A program made the position numbers and the translations under genes. 64,000 bases of DNA from Bugula neritina (taxonomy: Eukaryota > Bryozoa > Gymnolaemata > Cheilostomatida > Bugulidae). Shown piece by piece: positions 11,701 through 24,205 of this stretch. Where the stretch lies: positions 5,348,251-5,412,250 of the forward strand of contig OZ037773.1 of assembly GCA_964035545.1 (NCBI GenBank), given 5' to 3'. The notes under the pieces are model-generated. The model had not been told where the DNA came from. It worked only from the letters and a program-made list of their open reading frames with translations, and made no database searches. Position 1 is the stretch's first letter. The number at the start of each line of letters is the position of its first letter.

Positions 11701-14700
11701 TACCAAGTCTGTTAAAGTCTAGTATTGACTTTCTGAAAGTCCCATAATCAGTACATGCTTCTTCAAGTCAGCATCTGTCTTGTGTATGAGAAAATAACTT
11801 TCTAACCTCTGCATATAATGTTTTATCTTCCCACTAAACTGTGGTATGGATCCAGTAGCCATATTAAAGTCCTGAGCTGCCACTATCGTATTATCCTCGT
11901 AGCAAATTGTATGTTGTGTTAGTTGCAGTTATTATATTTATGCTGTAGAGACTACACTTGGTTCAGGGCTAAAAACTATCTCTATATTTGTAAATTTTCA
12001 TCTTATATACACAGAACATGACATCATACAGTTGCCAAACATTATCTGATTCATGCAGTAATAACAGACAACTCTACTGCATGCTGTGAACATTCAACAC
12101 ATAACAAATACTCACACAAATTTTGTGTGATTTTCACGAGTGTGTGGCCAGGCCTTGACTGTAGATTTGGCCAGAACATAATGTATTGTGATGCAGAATT
12201 TTCAGATGTTTACAATAATTATATGGTACTTAGGCTATGCATATCAAATCCATTGAGGTTTCGCCCTCGAAAATTAACACGAGCAAGTGGGCCACATGGA
12301 ATAGACAAGTGGGCCACATTTGACCCATAAAGCATAGTATGGCCATCCTGGCTTATAGTTACATATTAGTTGTGAATATAAATTGTGCACTAGTATAAAG
12401 AATTTTTATGGAAGGTTCCAATACATAGTAATCACCATTTGTAAACTTGGATAACAAAAGAGTAGTATTTATGTTTTTCATTTTTATTCAACCATGATAT
12501 CGAAGGTCACTGCATAACTGCATTACTTACTATCAACAAGTCGGGAAACTTGGTGTTCAGAATGAAACATGAATAGTGGCAGTGGGCAGTTCTTACTTAT
12601 TAAACACAGTCAGAAACAGATATAGTTGAACTAATCTTACTAATCCTAAAACAAAGTTTAGAATTTTTTTATTAAAAATGCTAAAATAGGAACAGATTGA
12701 AGCAGCTGCAGTAGAAGTTTAACTTTATTGGTCGCTTTAGCATAGTGCTGAGGGTCAACTCTGAGCTACACTTACTCTGAACTGAAGAGTATAAATTAAA
12801 TAACTTCAGATCGAAAAGGAAACTTTAGAAAGTAAAATGAGAATTATGCTAACAAAATAATCAGTACTCAATTATAATCAACTATTTGCAGTTCCAAATT
12901 AAAGTTTAACAAGCTGGCATGCTTCCAAAAAACACAAAGATTGGGAGACATATTTTTAATATCGAAAGGTTCAACATCAACACAATATTATATCAAGTAA
13001 TAATTATAATGACCTATAAACTAGAAAGAGAGTTTACTTGAAATGTGAGAGTTGATAGCCAATCAAAGTGCTTCATAGAAAATTAGGTTTGTCCTGTGCA
13101 GAGCAGAAGGCTTCTTGTACACTGGGATAACTTCTTAATACTAATTACAATAAATTTTTTGGACTGATTTATAGGGGTTTTGTTTAATCAAAAATGTACA
13201 TTTATTTGCAGTGATTTTTCTGGTATGAAGTTATACTTTACTCATTCAAGCATTATCTAAATATAAAAAATTGATTCAACTTTAAAAAAGAATAGCCAAA
13301 ACTAAGCTTTGGCTTCAACTCTGAAAATTTTGAAAGGTACACTTTTTTTCACCGACTAGCTATTAGGGAAGTTGTGGATAAAAAATGCGGCATTACCACA
13401 AAATTATTTGAATAACTTACAATCACTTACTATGCAACTTACAACCATTTACTATGCAACTTACAACTACTTACTAAGTACATCAACTTACAACCACTCA
13501 CTAAGTATACCAACTCACAACCACCTACTAAGTACACCAACTTACCAGAGATGTTTCCCAACTGTTCTGAGAGACAATCTTTTTCTATCGTCTGGAAAGA
13601 AATCCCCACTACATGGCATACAACTAAAAATAAATGAAGAGTGAAATAATAGAAATAACAGAAAAAATATCTCTAATGGCAAACTCATATAGTTTATCTA
13701 GTTTTTATACTTTTTGAAAAAAACTGCACCAATTTAATTCTACAAGCTTGGGACGTAGCGTAATCAATTTTCAGATAATCTGGTGAATTTAAAAGAGCAT
13801 CTCTTAAATGGCGTGCAGTAAGCATAGGGTTAGTAGCCTAAAAATCCCATCTTTGCCAATACGATCAGGCTTTTAGATTTGCCCCTTCTTCTTTAGCGTT
13901 TTGCTTAAAGCTTTGTGCAAGATGTGTACACTACTTCTACAGCTAGACATTAAACTAGCTGGTCTAAGAAGGTTAAAATATCTCAAACTGCTCAACCCAT
14001 TGTACTTTGGACTCAGCATAAAAGCATGGCTATTATACTGCTGAGCTAATCGCATGTTAAACAATGTTTTTATAAATTAACTCAGCTAAATGTCTTTATG
14101 GTTCAAATAACTACCTATAAGAATTTCTTTTCAACTACATAACCATAGCACAAAATAAATTTCCATTCCACAAAACTAAATTTAATATCATATTGAAATG
14201 ATTTAACAATTAGATGAAAAGCTATTGTTGTTTTAGTTGGTTTTATATTGTTTGGTTAGAAAGGAAATCAACATAGTTCAAGTCAAGTCAGGAGCATATA
14301 TTTTATACTTGACGCACTGCTAAAACAGTCTCTAAATAACATTTTTAGCAAGATAGCTGTTGAGTGTTAACTTCTACTGTCTTCCAAATCAATTTGGAGT
14401 TTTAACATGATAGATAATTGTGAATTGTTTGCCATAAACTTTAATTACATACAGTTAATTTACCCTCAATGTTTGACAGTATTGATTTTAACACATCAAT
14501 ACTCTTTATTTCAGCCTATAGAGTATTAGTATATAGTATATATTAATCATCATTGATCTTATGCAGCAAGTATTGAATTTCAGTATGGAATACAGGTCAA
14601 CAACAAAACATATACCTGTACTTGTCTACTTGAGCAGGCTGAAGTGTTGAGACGCCCCAACAAATTACCCAAGAGAAGTCAAATGACTATACTGCGCTTT

Positions 14701-15713
14701 GATTAGCCACTAAAACAATTCTGAATTAACTCTGTGTCTGATAGAATAGTCCTATAAATGAACATTTCTTAACCTCTGGTTACCGACTCAAACTAACTAT
14801 AAGGCAGCAGTGATAAACCATTGTAACAGCACGACTAGAACTAAACTACTAAAACTAAACTACTAAAACTAAACTACTAGAACTGGACTACTGAACTAAA
14901 CTATTAGAAGTAAACTATTAGGAGTAAACTATTAGAAGTAAACTATTAGAAGTAAACTATTAGAAGTGAACTATTAGAACTTGACTATTAGAACTTGACT
15001 ATTAGAACTTGACTATTAGAACTTGACTATTAGAAGGAAACATCATAAAATCAGGTTCTAGCACGAAACCTGTCCCAGCAACTGAATTATTTTACACATT
15101 TCAGAAAACTTGAACACGAATGAATTTATGCAAACAGAATTACAAAAACTCAACATTGATATAATATTTTCTCCTATGTATATACATATACATACACATA
15201 CATATATACATATATACACACACACGCATATATATATATATATATCTCAGGGTTGTGGTAATTGTAATTGGTTGTAATTAATTACATTTTTTTAAGTAAT
15301 TGACTGTAATTTGTAATTGATGTATAAAAATGTAATTGTAATTAATTACATTGCTAATGTAATTGAATTTTGCTATCACTTTATAATTACATAACAATTA
15401 CTTCAGATTTTTAAGTCTTATATAATTTATATTTTTCCTGCCTTGCCTACTGTTTAATAGTAAGTTTCAGATTAATTTAATGTCGTATTTATCACCCTAT
15501 CCGTTACTATTGAGAACAAGGTAGGTTTTTTATTGTCAAAATTGCCCCTGGTAGTTGGACCCCAGAAGTGAGATTATACAACTTTTATTTGTCTCCTCTG
15601 ACAACAAAAGTAATTGTAATTAATTACATTTATTTCAACTGTAATTATAATTGTAATTGACAAATTCTCATGTAATTGTAATTAATTACATTCATATGTA
15701 ATTGACCCCAACC

Positions 15714-15796
<83 letters not shown>

Positions 15797-18700
15797 CATG
15801 TGATGGTAATTACTTGTCCCTTATAGTCAACTACTGACACTGCGAGTGAAAGTGTTATTTACTTGAACAATTATTATATTTCTAGATAGGGCTGTTAGAA
15901 ACTTTCAAAAATTTCGGGTATTTTTAAACTTTGTCTGATAATTAGTATTTATTATTATTTAAGTATAAGATGATATGCTGACTTCGAGTCAGCCATACTG
16001 CACCATTAAGTGTTGAAAGCTCAAAAGTCAGAGTCAGTTATACCTTATCAGTGAAAAACTTGGGTAATAAAATGCTACCACTTACATTATTTCATTAAAA
16101 CTTATCAGCACCATTATCTAAAAAGTTTTATAACTAATAATGCAAACCAAATACACTTAGCTATATAACATGATAACTTATCAAGTGTCCATGGTGAGGT
16201 TTGTTCATAAACACAGGTGCTGTAGGCTTTACACATTCAACCATTTAAAATCTAAATGCATATGCCTGTTTGCTATAAAAAAATAAAATTCTAAAACACA
16301 ATATTTAGTACTGACAGCTATTGGTGATACATAGGATTTGCACCTCATAAAATTAACTCAAAAAACATATTTCTAGAAAGTTGATTTTATGACTTTTCAG
16401 ATGCAGTTATTGAAGACAAATTTTTAATAGCCATTTCAAATGCGAGTACCCGAAGGTACACTTCTCAATGGAAAGAGAGCACGCTACCTGCTATGTGCCC
16501 TTTGAGTTCTGTTGTCTGATTAAATGTGATTACAAAACAGGTTTATCATGTGATTTTATTTAGATAAAAAGATATTACATCGGCTTAATATAGCTTTAGT
16601 GCACAAAGTAACAAAATTTATGTACACTATTTCTAATGCTTCAGGCTTTCTCTAACTTAGCAGCCCCAAAAGGAACGCAATAAATACATTTGCTGAAAAC
16701 TATTAGGCAAGCGTTGACTTAAATAAATTCTAATCCATCACGGGTCGGCCTCTATTGGTGTGAACTGAAAATCTTGAATACTGAATGTAGAATATATGTT
16801 ACATATGATTTATATAATATAGCTAATTATAGGACTCAAGCAAATTCCACCTCAACCTCAAAATTACCACTTCTACTAGAAGAAAAATTAACTGGTGTGA
16901 ACTGTAAAGCTGCAGCACCACCCCAATACAGTAGTTTAAAGTGAATGTGGAAATAACATTAATACTTTTATACAACATAGAGTAGCTTACATTTTCTAAT
17001 AGAGTCTTGAAATCCAGCAATGTCCGCTACTAAATCTGCTTCTTCTTCAAGATTTGCCTGGAATCACATATAAATGTAAGATGTGAACACTAGTGATTCA
17101 ACAATGAGAGATAAAAAGAATACATTTGTGATTTATCTTCCCTACACGAGTAAAGACAACTCTAAGGGTTATACTGGAAAAGGAGGGAAATTTTAGTTGA
17201 TAGGAAAGGCAACACATTGAATAAATAAATTTTATATGTAAAAGTTTACATATAACTTGATTTTAAACAGTTAGTTTTTACCTCCTAAATATCAAATTAT
17301 AGAGACTTGAGGCAGAGAAATCCATCCAAAAAGAAATAAATATGTATGCATTAAACAACCCATAATTAGAATAAGGGTTTCAACCAATTTTAAAATAATT
17401 ACTATTAATCTAATACTTTTCAGAAAGTGGTAATAAAATATTTTTCATATACAAGATTAGAAATCTTTACAGTTTACGGCATAGTTACACCTATTCTCTA
17501 ATACTTTCAGAATAAAAAAGCTCTCCCAAAGATGTCCAAGCAAGTTTTGACAATTGAAATTTCAGCTGAACATCAAACTCTGACACAGCCAAACAAGATT
17601 GACCACAAATATCAGATATAAGTAAGTTACATACTATACTTACAGGTATAGCTATGCACATGTACGTTATTAGCTATCTGTAGTATAAGAATGAAAAGGG
17701 AGAAACTAGCTCAACACTAATGCCTACCTGTATAACTAAATATAACACAACTAAATACATCAGAATGTGCAGATATTGAATAGAATACAATAAATAAAGA
17801 GTAGATAAAATGCTAGGCATTGCACACATCAATATTGTTTACACCTGAAATCTACACACATACATTGTACACCTGCACCCAGCCCTGTGTACACATATAT
17901 ATAAATATAGCATTTTAGTATATTAGTGCAAATAACTTTTTGGGTTACAGCATAATTTATTTCTATCATATATATATGCAATTACCAAGCACAAGCAATA
18001 ACTGCCCTACATCAATTATGTATCACATGAGTAGTTATATATCATGTGTGTGGTTATATTATATGACTAGTTACTTATCATATGTTTAGTTATATATCAT
18101 CTGCTCTACCTTACAGAAAATATTTCAACGTCAATTTCAGTAGACTGCATAATTACTTGATTAAATTGAAATATTTTCTAGTCACTCTAGCTGGTGATGG
18201 CTGCCAGAAATGAGCAGCACTGGTAGTTTATACATCCAATAAATCAATTATGCAACAATATGCATTACTTCGTGTATATTGTGCCAGAAAACGTGAAAAG
18301 AAACATTTTAATGCATCCTTTCACACAGAAGAACAAAACCACAAATTCATCTTACTGCACCAGAAAAGTAAATCATACCCAGAATGCAGTGAATTGGCAG
18401 CACTCCAACAGATTAGCCAAATGTATCACTTTCTGTACACTCTCATCATCAATCTGATAAATACAAATAACAGATCACTATGAAGGCGTGCAGTCCAAGG
18501 CACAGACCTATGTATATAGGACTTTCAGACATTAGCAATACAAAATGTGAGATCATTAGATATTTTACATCTGTTGTATAGATTAAGCTTAGCAGAGTAG
18601 TCTGATTCCACAGGCTTAAAAGTAGTTTAATAGTTAAATGAACTGAGTGTGCACTCAAAAATGAGCTTGAAAAAATGTGTTAAACTCTAAATTAGCTTGG

Positions 18701-20047
18701 TAACAGACAATGGTTTAACTTTGGCCAAATCACAGAAAAGTTTTCAATAAAAATAGAATTTTATTGTGAGTAGTTGAGAGAAATAATGGTGAACCATAAA
18801 TAAGAATTTTATTTTAAAATCAGACCAACCACCATATCATAAGACTTTGACTGGGCATATCTGCCCATTTCATTGGTTGCACTTTTTTTGAGAAAATTTA
18901 GGTCAACCATAAAAGAACTTAAAGTCATCACAAGACAGTAAAATTGATGATTTGCTTCAATAATGCAAAACAAAGTGATAAATTTTCTACTCCAACAAAT
19001 TATTTTTGAGTGCAATAAGCAAACCCTAACAGATATAACAGCTGGTCATGTGATGGGGAGTTGATAATACTAAACACAGGGAAACAAGTCAAATGCTGCT
19101 GAAAAAAGACATCCTATGAACAGGAGAAATCAATAACTGATTAATATCATTTTTGAAAATTCCAAAGTTGAGATAAGCTATATAAGCTATATCCAACTAC
19201 ATGGCATACAACTACATATAAATAGAAAGTTAATGAATGGAAATAAGACAAATAACACTAATGGCATACCCTAGCACCGTCCAGTAAACTTTTGCAGAGG
19301 ATAAAATCTGTGTGGGGGAGATTTGTTAGAGCTTTGAGAAGAATTCGCATGGTGACTGGGGTTTGGTAGTAGCTGGGGTTAAACTGATATCTGAAAATAA
19401 AATCTATACTATACTTATACTAACTATACTTGCCTACTTGGTTAGGTGACTAGTGACTATGAGACTAGTGAATGTAGGACTAGTAACTATGTGGGACTAG
19501 TGACTATGTGTGACTAGCGACTATGTGTGACTAGCGACTATGTGGGACTAGTAACTATATGGGACTAGTAACTATGTGATAAAACTTGTGACTGTAGATA
19601 TAAAAGCATCACACCGCATTTACTAAAATATTAGGATAACACATAGAAAATCAAGCAAAATTAGAAAAAAACTGTAAGCTGTAAAAAATAGCTAAAGACT
19701 AGAGATATATAGTGTGTACTGAATTAAGTAAAATGACTCCACTAGTGACTATGGAACTAGTGAATATAAGATAAAAAAACTAAATTCACTCACAACTTCA
19801 GCACAGCGAGATTGGCTTCTAAATCATAGGTGTTTTCTTCACATTGTATAGCTACATATCTTTCTAGTGTAACAAGATTTTCAGGGTTGTATCTGTTGAA
19901 TAAAAGTAATTTGACATTTATATGCAATAATTTCAACAATTACATAGAAACAAATTTTTTAATTTAAATAACGAAGAAATGTTTATCCACTTACCTATCT
20001 ATTCCCTTCAATAAGGAAGCAACTGTGGCTCTCATCATGTCTGCCAT
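8763..20047 (-). CDS. EIF3K: Eukaryotic translation initiation factor 3 subunit K, one exon not located
   Basis: Subunit K is the small PCI/winged-helix protein at the edge of the eIF3 complex that helps load mRNA and initiator tRNA on the 40S ribosome in the cytoplasm. Coding exons found: 19995-20047, 19794-19892, 19270-19390, 18379-18453, 16991-17057, 9290-9412 and 8763-8797, all with GT..AG borders and compatible phases. Diagnostic segments are [77 protein letters not shown] and the KYGW motif. About 190 residues are recovered against 218 in human. The block corresponding to human FICHVVGITYQ through the residues before KVWMSKYGW (about 26 aa) should sit between 9413 and 16990 but was not seen. 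The start is the ATG at 20047, just after a TTTTAG acceptor at 20067-20071, so a 5'-UTR intron is likely. Exon boundaries fit without frame breaks elsewhere. Confidence 0.9.
10900..11862 (-). pseudogene. Ty3/gypsy-like gag and start of protease, decayed
   Basis: Reading on the minus strand from an ATG at 11862, a retroelement capsid-type protein runs to an in-frame TAG at 11719-11721 and continues as a 230-residue frame to 11014. It contains [15 protein letters not shown], typical of gag capsid helices, then a CCHC zinc knuckle ([20 protein letters not shown]) and a second knuckle [12 protein letters not shown] that lacks its last Cys. Past 11014 a frameshift leads to [15 protein letters not shown], the DTG active-site triad of the retroviral-type aspartic protease, at about 10970-11015. 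No reverse transcriptase or flanking LTR was recognised nearby. It lies within the 7.6-kb EIF3K intron in the same orientation. It is non-functional as seen. Confidence 0.8.
12331..13400. other. Intronic AT-rich DNA (EIF3K intron)
   Basis: Searched for the missing EIF3K exon without success. No other feature is supported. Confidence 0.4.
13411..13545. repeat. Degenerate tandem repeat (ACTTACAACCACTTACTA type)
   Basis: Successive copies of an ACTTACAACCA / CTTACTAAGTACACCA unit of roughly 20-27 bp. The frame over it (repeated Thr/Tyr/Asn/His) is a repeat translation. Many copies of CTTAC resemble minus-strand splice donors by chance. Confidence 0.7.
14832..15036. repeat. Short-period minisatellite, 14-bp units
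   Basis: Tandem copies of AACTATTAGAAGTA-type and TTGACTATTAGAAC-type 14-bp units, grading from ACTACTAAAACTAA units on the left. It lies in the EIF3K intron. Confidence 0.85.
15181..15247. repeat. TA/CA-rich microsatellite flank
   Basis: Interrupted TATACATA / ACACAC / (AT)n tract directly left of the MITE that starts at 15248. Confidence 0.8.
15248..15715. mobile_element. hAT-type MITE rich in AATTACA repeats
   Basis: Starts CAGGGTTGTGGTAATTGTAATT and ends, read in reverse complement, AGGGTTGGGGTCAATTACAT, matching the CAGGG...TTGGGG type of hAT termini. The interior of about 468 bp is built of TGTAATTAATTACA palindromes and has no coding capacity. Both flanks are TA microsatellite, so the 8-bp target duplication cannot be told apart from the repeat. 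Confidence 0.65.
15717..15795. repeat. (AT)n microsatellite
   Basis: About 79 bp of pure AT alternation directly abutting the right end of the MITE. Confidence 0.97.
18379..18453 (-). other. EIF3K: EIF3K coding exon 4
   Basis: Twenty-five codons ([19 protein letters not shown]...) framed by a CAG acceptor and a GTATGA donor. Overlapping plus-strand frames at 18250-18483 are shadows of this exon. Confidence 0.92.
19441..19576. repeat. Tandem repeat GACTAGTGACTATGTG, about 17-bp units
   Basis: Repeated ACTAGTGACTATGTGGG units in the intron between EIF3K exons 2 and 3. A partial copy recurs at 19738-19765. Confidence 0.8.
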
Positions 20048-22332
20048 GACTATGATAATGTTTAACCTAAAAGTTTCAATATTCGGGATTTATATGGTTT
20101 CATAGTTTGAATATACCTAAAGTTTCCAACGTTGCTAAAAACATTAGTTTTAAAATTAAAAAACAATTATGTGTGTATGTGCATATATGGGAAATTTACT
20201 AATAAGTGATGGTTGATAAGATGTTGTTTCTACTAAATACTAGACTACTACTATACAACAGAGTCATCATAAAGTAGGCTATAGGCCTACTATAAGTATA
20301 AATACAATGACAAAAATGCAATGCATAAATTCAAAACACACATTCAATATATAATTACTATTAGCGATTAGGCAATACAAACATAATTAAACCCGTTATT
20401 GAAATACTATTAATTTAATAAGATTATGAATTAAAAAGCAAATATTGTATACCACTTGGCTTCTAGTGGCTTCTGGCTTGCTAAAATTTGTACCACTCTA
20501 ACTATTAATAAGTATAACCCTAGTACTAGTATTACTATTAGTGAATCTTCTAGCATTACATATTGTAACCATATTGTGTTATCCTATCCCAACTTGCTTT
20601 GAATTTTTATTTTATGGCTGATTTAAAACTACTGAATACACCAAATGCTGCCTGTTTAAACCAAACGCTATTTTCATCAAATAACATAAACTATAAAGTC
20701 ATAGTCATAGTGATACGTCATGCACGTTACACTTACAACAATCACCATCACTCACTTAGTCTTATACATCAAACGCACAAGCTGCATGAGCATAAGTCTA
20801 TTACTATTATTAGATCAGTATTACTATTAGCCTACTAATAGCAATACTATTAGATTTTAGTCACCGTTTATTAATAATAATATTATTATTATCATTTTCA
20901 TTATGATTATGATAAAGTAGTACCAGTAGACGCAGCGGTAGTGCAAGTGAGCGTCAGCGTGATGGTAACAGTAACACTACGACTAGTACTACTAGACCTA
21001 ACTTGACGTTGAACTTCAACTTAAAAGTAAATTGAAAATACAAACTAAAAAATATTAATTAGTTTAATTATTATTATTAAACTTTGAACAGTTGTTGAAG
21101 GAAAAATTAAAATAAAAAGTGCCAAAAGTGAAATTTCAACTTAAATTAATACAATATGCCAAAACAGATAAAACTCTCTAAACGGTGTAAATAAAACACA
21201 TACACTATAGCGGTTGTTCAGTCTTAAGACTACAAGTTGAAGTACAATTGAATAATTCAATGACTCAGAATGACTATGAGCTTACACGATTTTAATTCAA
21301 CAGCGCAGTCACCGGAAATAGTTTGGTAGTTGTAGCATCCGCAAACCTAATGTGAAAAATTTTACGAGACTGTCATTTCAATCATAGTACAAGCACTTCC
21401 ATCAAGCTCGGCGTACTATGCGCAACTATTTTCTATCATGTTGACAATCCGCCGTCTAATCAAGCGCAATGATGCGTCACCAAAACCAGCAAGATTAGGA
21501 AAGGCAACTCCATAATACGCAAAATTTTGCGCTATTTTGCAATGGCGGATAAGATATGGCATTTTGTTAGACAATTTCAAAATGAAATAGGTTCAGAGGT
21601 TTAGGCTTCTACAGTATATATAACACCAACTGTCTTCATCTCTTTAAAAATTAAAATAACAAAATGACTATGCATGTAGCTCGATTTGTAAACGTGCTTA
21701 TATTTATTTAACCTGTGAATACTACACAAAGATAGTAAAAAACATATTATGCTTTGTTTTGCAGCATAAGCAATTTAAAATGATCAAATCATGTTAGCAG
21801 AAAAAAAGTGCTAGGTTTATTGATGATTATGTCCAGATTATACTTTTCGTTTGTGACTTTTCTAAAATCAAGCTGCAGTACATATAAGATAGCCCAAATA
21901 GTGCACATATTGATCTGCTAAGATAACATTCAATATTTTGTCATTTTATTTAGTTTTATTTAGCTTTTTTGTTCATCTTTAATGATGTTTTATTTTACTA
22001 GAGGAATGATTCCATCACTTGTAAGGCCTTTTCTTATTAACTTATAATTTAATAGAGTACGATCACTTTATAGAGAGTTGCAGTCATGTATAAACTACGA
22101 TAATTAAAATATTATTGTTTGAAAAGACATATAACTGCGTGTATGGACCTTCTATTATATGCACATGTATATATAATCATTATTTAGTTTAGAGAGAAGA
22201 AGCACTTGTAATATTATAACATTATTATGTAGACCAGCTGAATGGGTTTCAAATATGATATGTAAAACTGGCATATAATGTAACTTAGCATTATTACTGC
22301 TAGCTAGTTTTAAATCTATAAATAATAACTTA
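20048..22332. other. EIF3K upstream and 5'-UTR region, intergenic
   Basis: The EIF3K start codon is preceded on the minus strand by a polypyrimidine AG acceptor, so its first non-coding exon and promoter should lie in this interval, perhaps near the GC-richer block at 21300-21600. TSS position cannot be read from the sequence. ATTATT simple repeats occur at about 20869-20890. Confidence 0.45.
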
Positions 22333-22582
22333 TTCTACACCAGGGGTGGGCAAGTGGGGCCCCCAGGGCCACCTGTAGCTCTTGTCCATTTTTCAGTAGC
22401 CCTTGTGATGCTTAAGAGAATTAAAAGTTGTCATTGTTTTTCTGATTAGCACAGCATAGGTTGGGTGTCAAATTACTTTATTATAATAAAATCATTATGT
22501 ATACAATCATGTGACCCTTTGTTTTGGCTGACTTCTGAACTTGGCTCTCATGCAAAAGAAGTTGCCCACCCTTGTTCTACAC
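22333..22582. repeat. 8-bp target-site duplication TTCTACAC flanking a MITE
   Basis: TTCTACAC occurs at 22333-22340 and again at 22575-22582, exactly abutting the two inverted-repeat tips. Eight base pairs is the hAT superfamily target duplication length. Confidence 0.9.
22341..22574. mobile_element. hAT-type MITE, 234 bp
   Basis: Left tip CAGGGGTGGGCAAG and right tip GTTGCCCACCCTTG are near-perfect inverted repeats of the classic hAT form. They are enclosed by a perfect 8-bp duplication. The interior is non-coding, so it would depend on a transposase supplied elsewhere. The intact duplication suggests a fairly recent insertion. Confidence 0.9.
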
Positions 22583-24205
22583 AATGAATATAACTTTTAT
22601 AACAATTAGAATTTCACATATTGCCATATATACTTGGGCAGATATGGAACTGCATAAAGTTGCGATTTATATGTTGATAGAAATATATTTCTTTTTGGCT
22701 ATCGTATTATGTTACATTAAGCAGATAATGCAAGTAAACTTCATGTATAGTATGCTATCATATTTTAGCATTGTTCTACATGCTTCAACTCATGCTGCTT
22801 TGTCATGAGATGTGACTTTATTGTGGAGTTGACCTATTTTACATGAACACACTATATTGTAAGCACACGCTATACATAGTGTCTTGTTATCTATTGTTCA
22901 AGGTATTTATAGGCTTTCAAGCTGTATAGCTTCATGCAGAAATCATTTAAGAAATCTGATCCACAAAGCCAATTACCAATACAGAGTCAATAGATAGTTA
23001 AAGCTGAGCTACATATTAAACCTATATGTAGTCTAGCTATATCTACACTCAGTGATAGAATTGAAGGTGAATATATGGAACAAGATGGCCTGGAGTGGGA
23101 GGGGTGTCCACACCCTTTTCTATACCCACTAGCTTAACAGAGATGGAACTAAACTAAACTGAACTAAACAGGAACTAAAAGGCATTCACATATAGAATAT
23201 GGATAATATGCATGTCCTATACTGCATCATGTCTATACCAGTATTCTGCGACGAGGTAATACATGTCAGCTCATACATATCTTGGCAATGCTGTTGCTAC
23301 AGGTTGATTAAGTAAGAAAGCACAACTCCAAATTAACTACATTACAATTGCATATTATTATTAAAGAGCTATGATTATATTATATTATATTGCAATTCCA
23401 ATGTTGCATAAAAAATTGGAAAGCTTATAATATTTTGTTTATTAACGAATGTATATTATTTTCAGTATAATTACAGGATGTCAATAAATCAATGCAAGTC
23501 TTTGTCATACATTTTGTTTAAAGGCATAAAAAATTGCAATAATTTATTCTTTTATAGTGTTATTTGTGGCTGCTGCAAATTAGAAATAACTTTTATGTTA
23601 CACGTAGCTTTCATGTCATTACGATATTTATAAGGGCTATTTAAATTGTTACCTTCATTAGCTGACGAATAATTAAAGAGATCAAATAAGTCATAATATG
23701 TTTTATTTTCTTGTTTTTATTGTTTTTGAAAGGGAGACATATTAGACTGCAAATGCTCATGGTACAGGCTGCAGCTAAAGATTGACCTGTCTTGCTGGCG
23801 ATATATAATCCGGGGACCTTAACCAAGAACATTTCTCGGCAGCCCAAAGACTGCTTATGATGATAATGCTTACATAGCTGATTACGATGCATCCGACTAT
23901 TTTTCTGCTTATGCATATAATGAGTTTTACTGTTTTAGAAAAGCTAGAAAACTATTTGAAAAAAAGTATTCAAGCCCCCACAGCAAGTATAGTTGGCGTA
24001 GAAGTGGCACTGCCAATAGAGTTTATTTTGGTAAGATAAAGTTTATTATGATTACCAAAAAAAAATTTTTTTATTAGTTAATCGTTTGTTCATTTTATTT
24101 GTAAAAACTCAGAGCAACAATTTTGAAACGATTCACTCCGAATTGTTACAACAGAGACTTATTCTTGTTTTTTTTATGGAAATACGCATTGAGTAATGGG
24201 GCTGC
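22583..24205. other. Intergenic AT-rich DNA
   Basis: Frames at 22572-22808 (plus) and 23641-23916 (minus) have no recognisable similarity or splice context. Nothing else is supported. Confidence 0.4.

Noticed and set aside
18250-18483. Two overlapping plus-strand genes
   Set aside because: They are shadows of EIF3K exon 4 on the minus strand.
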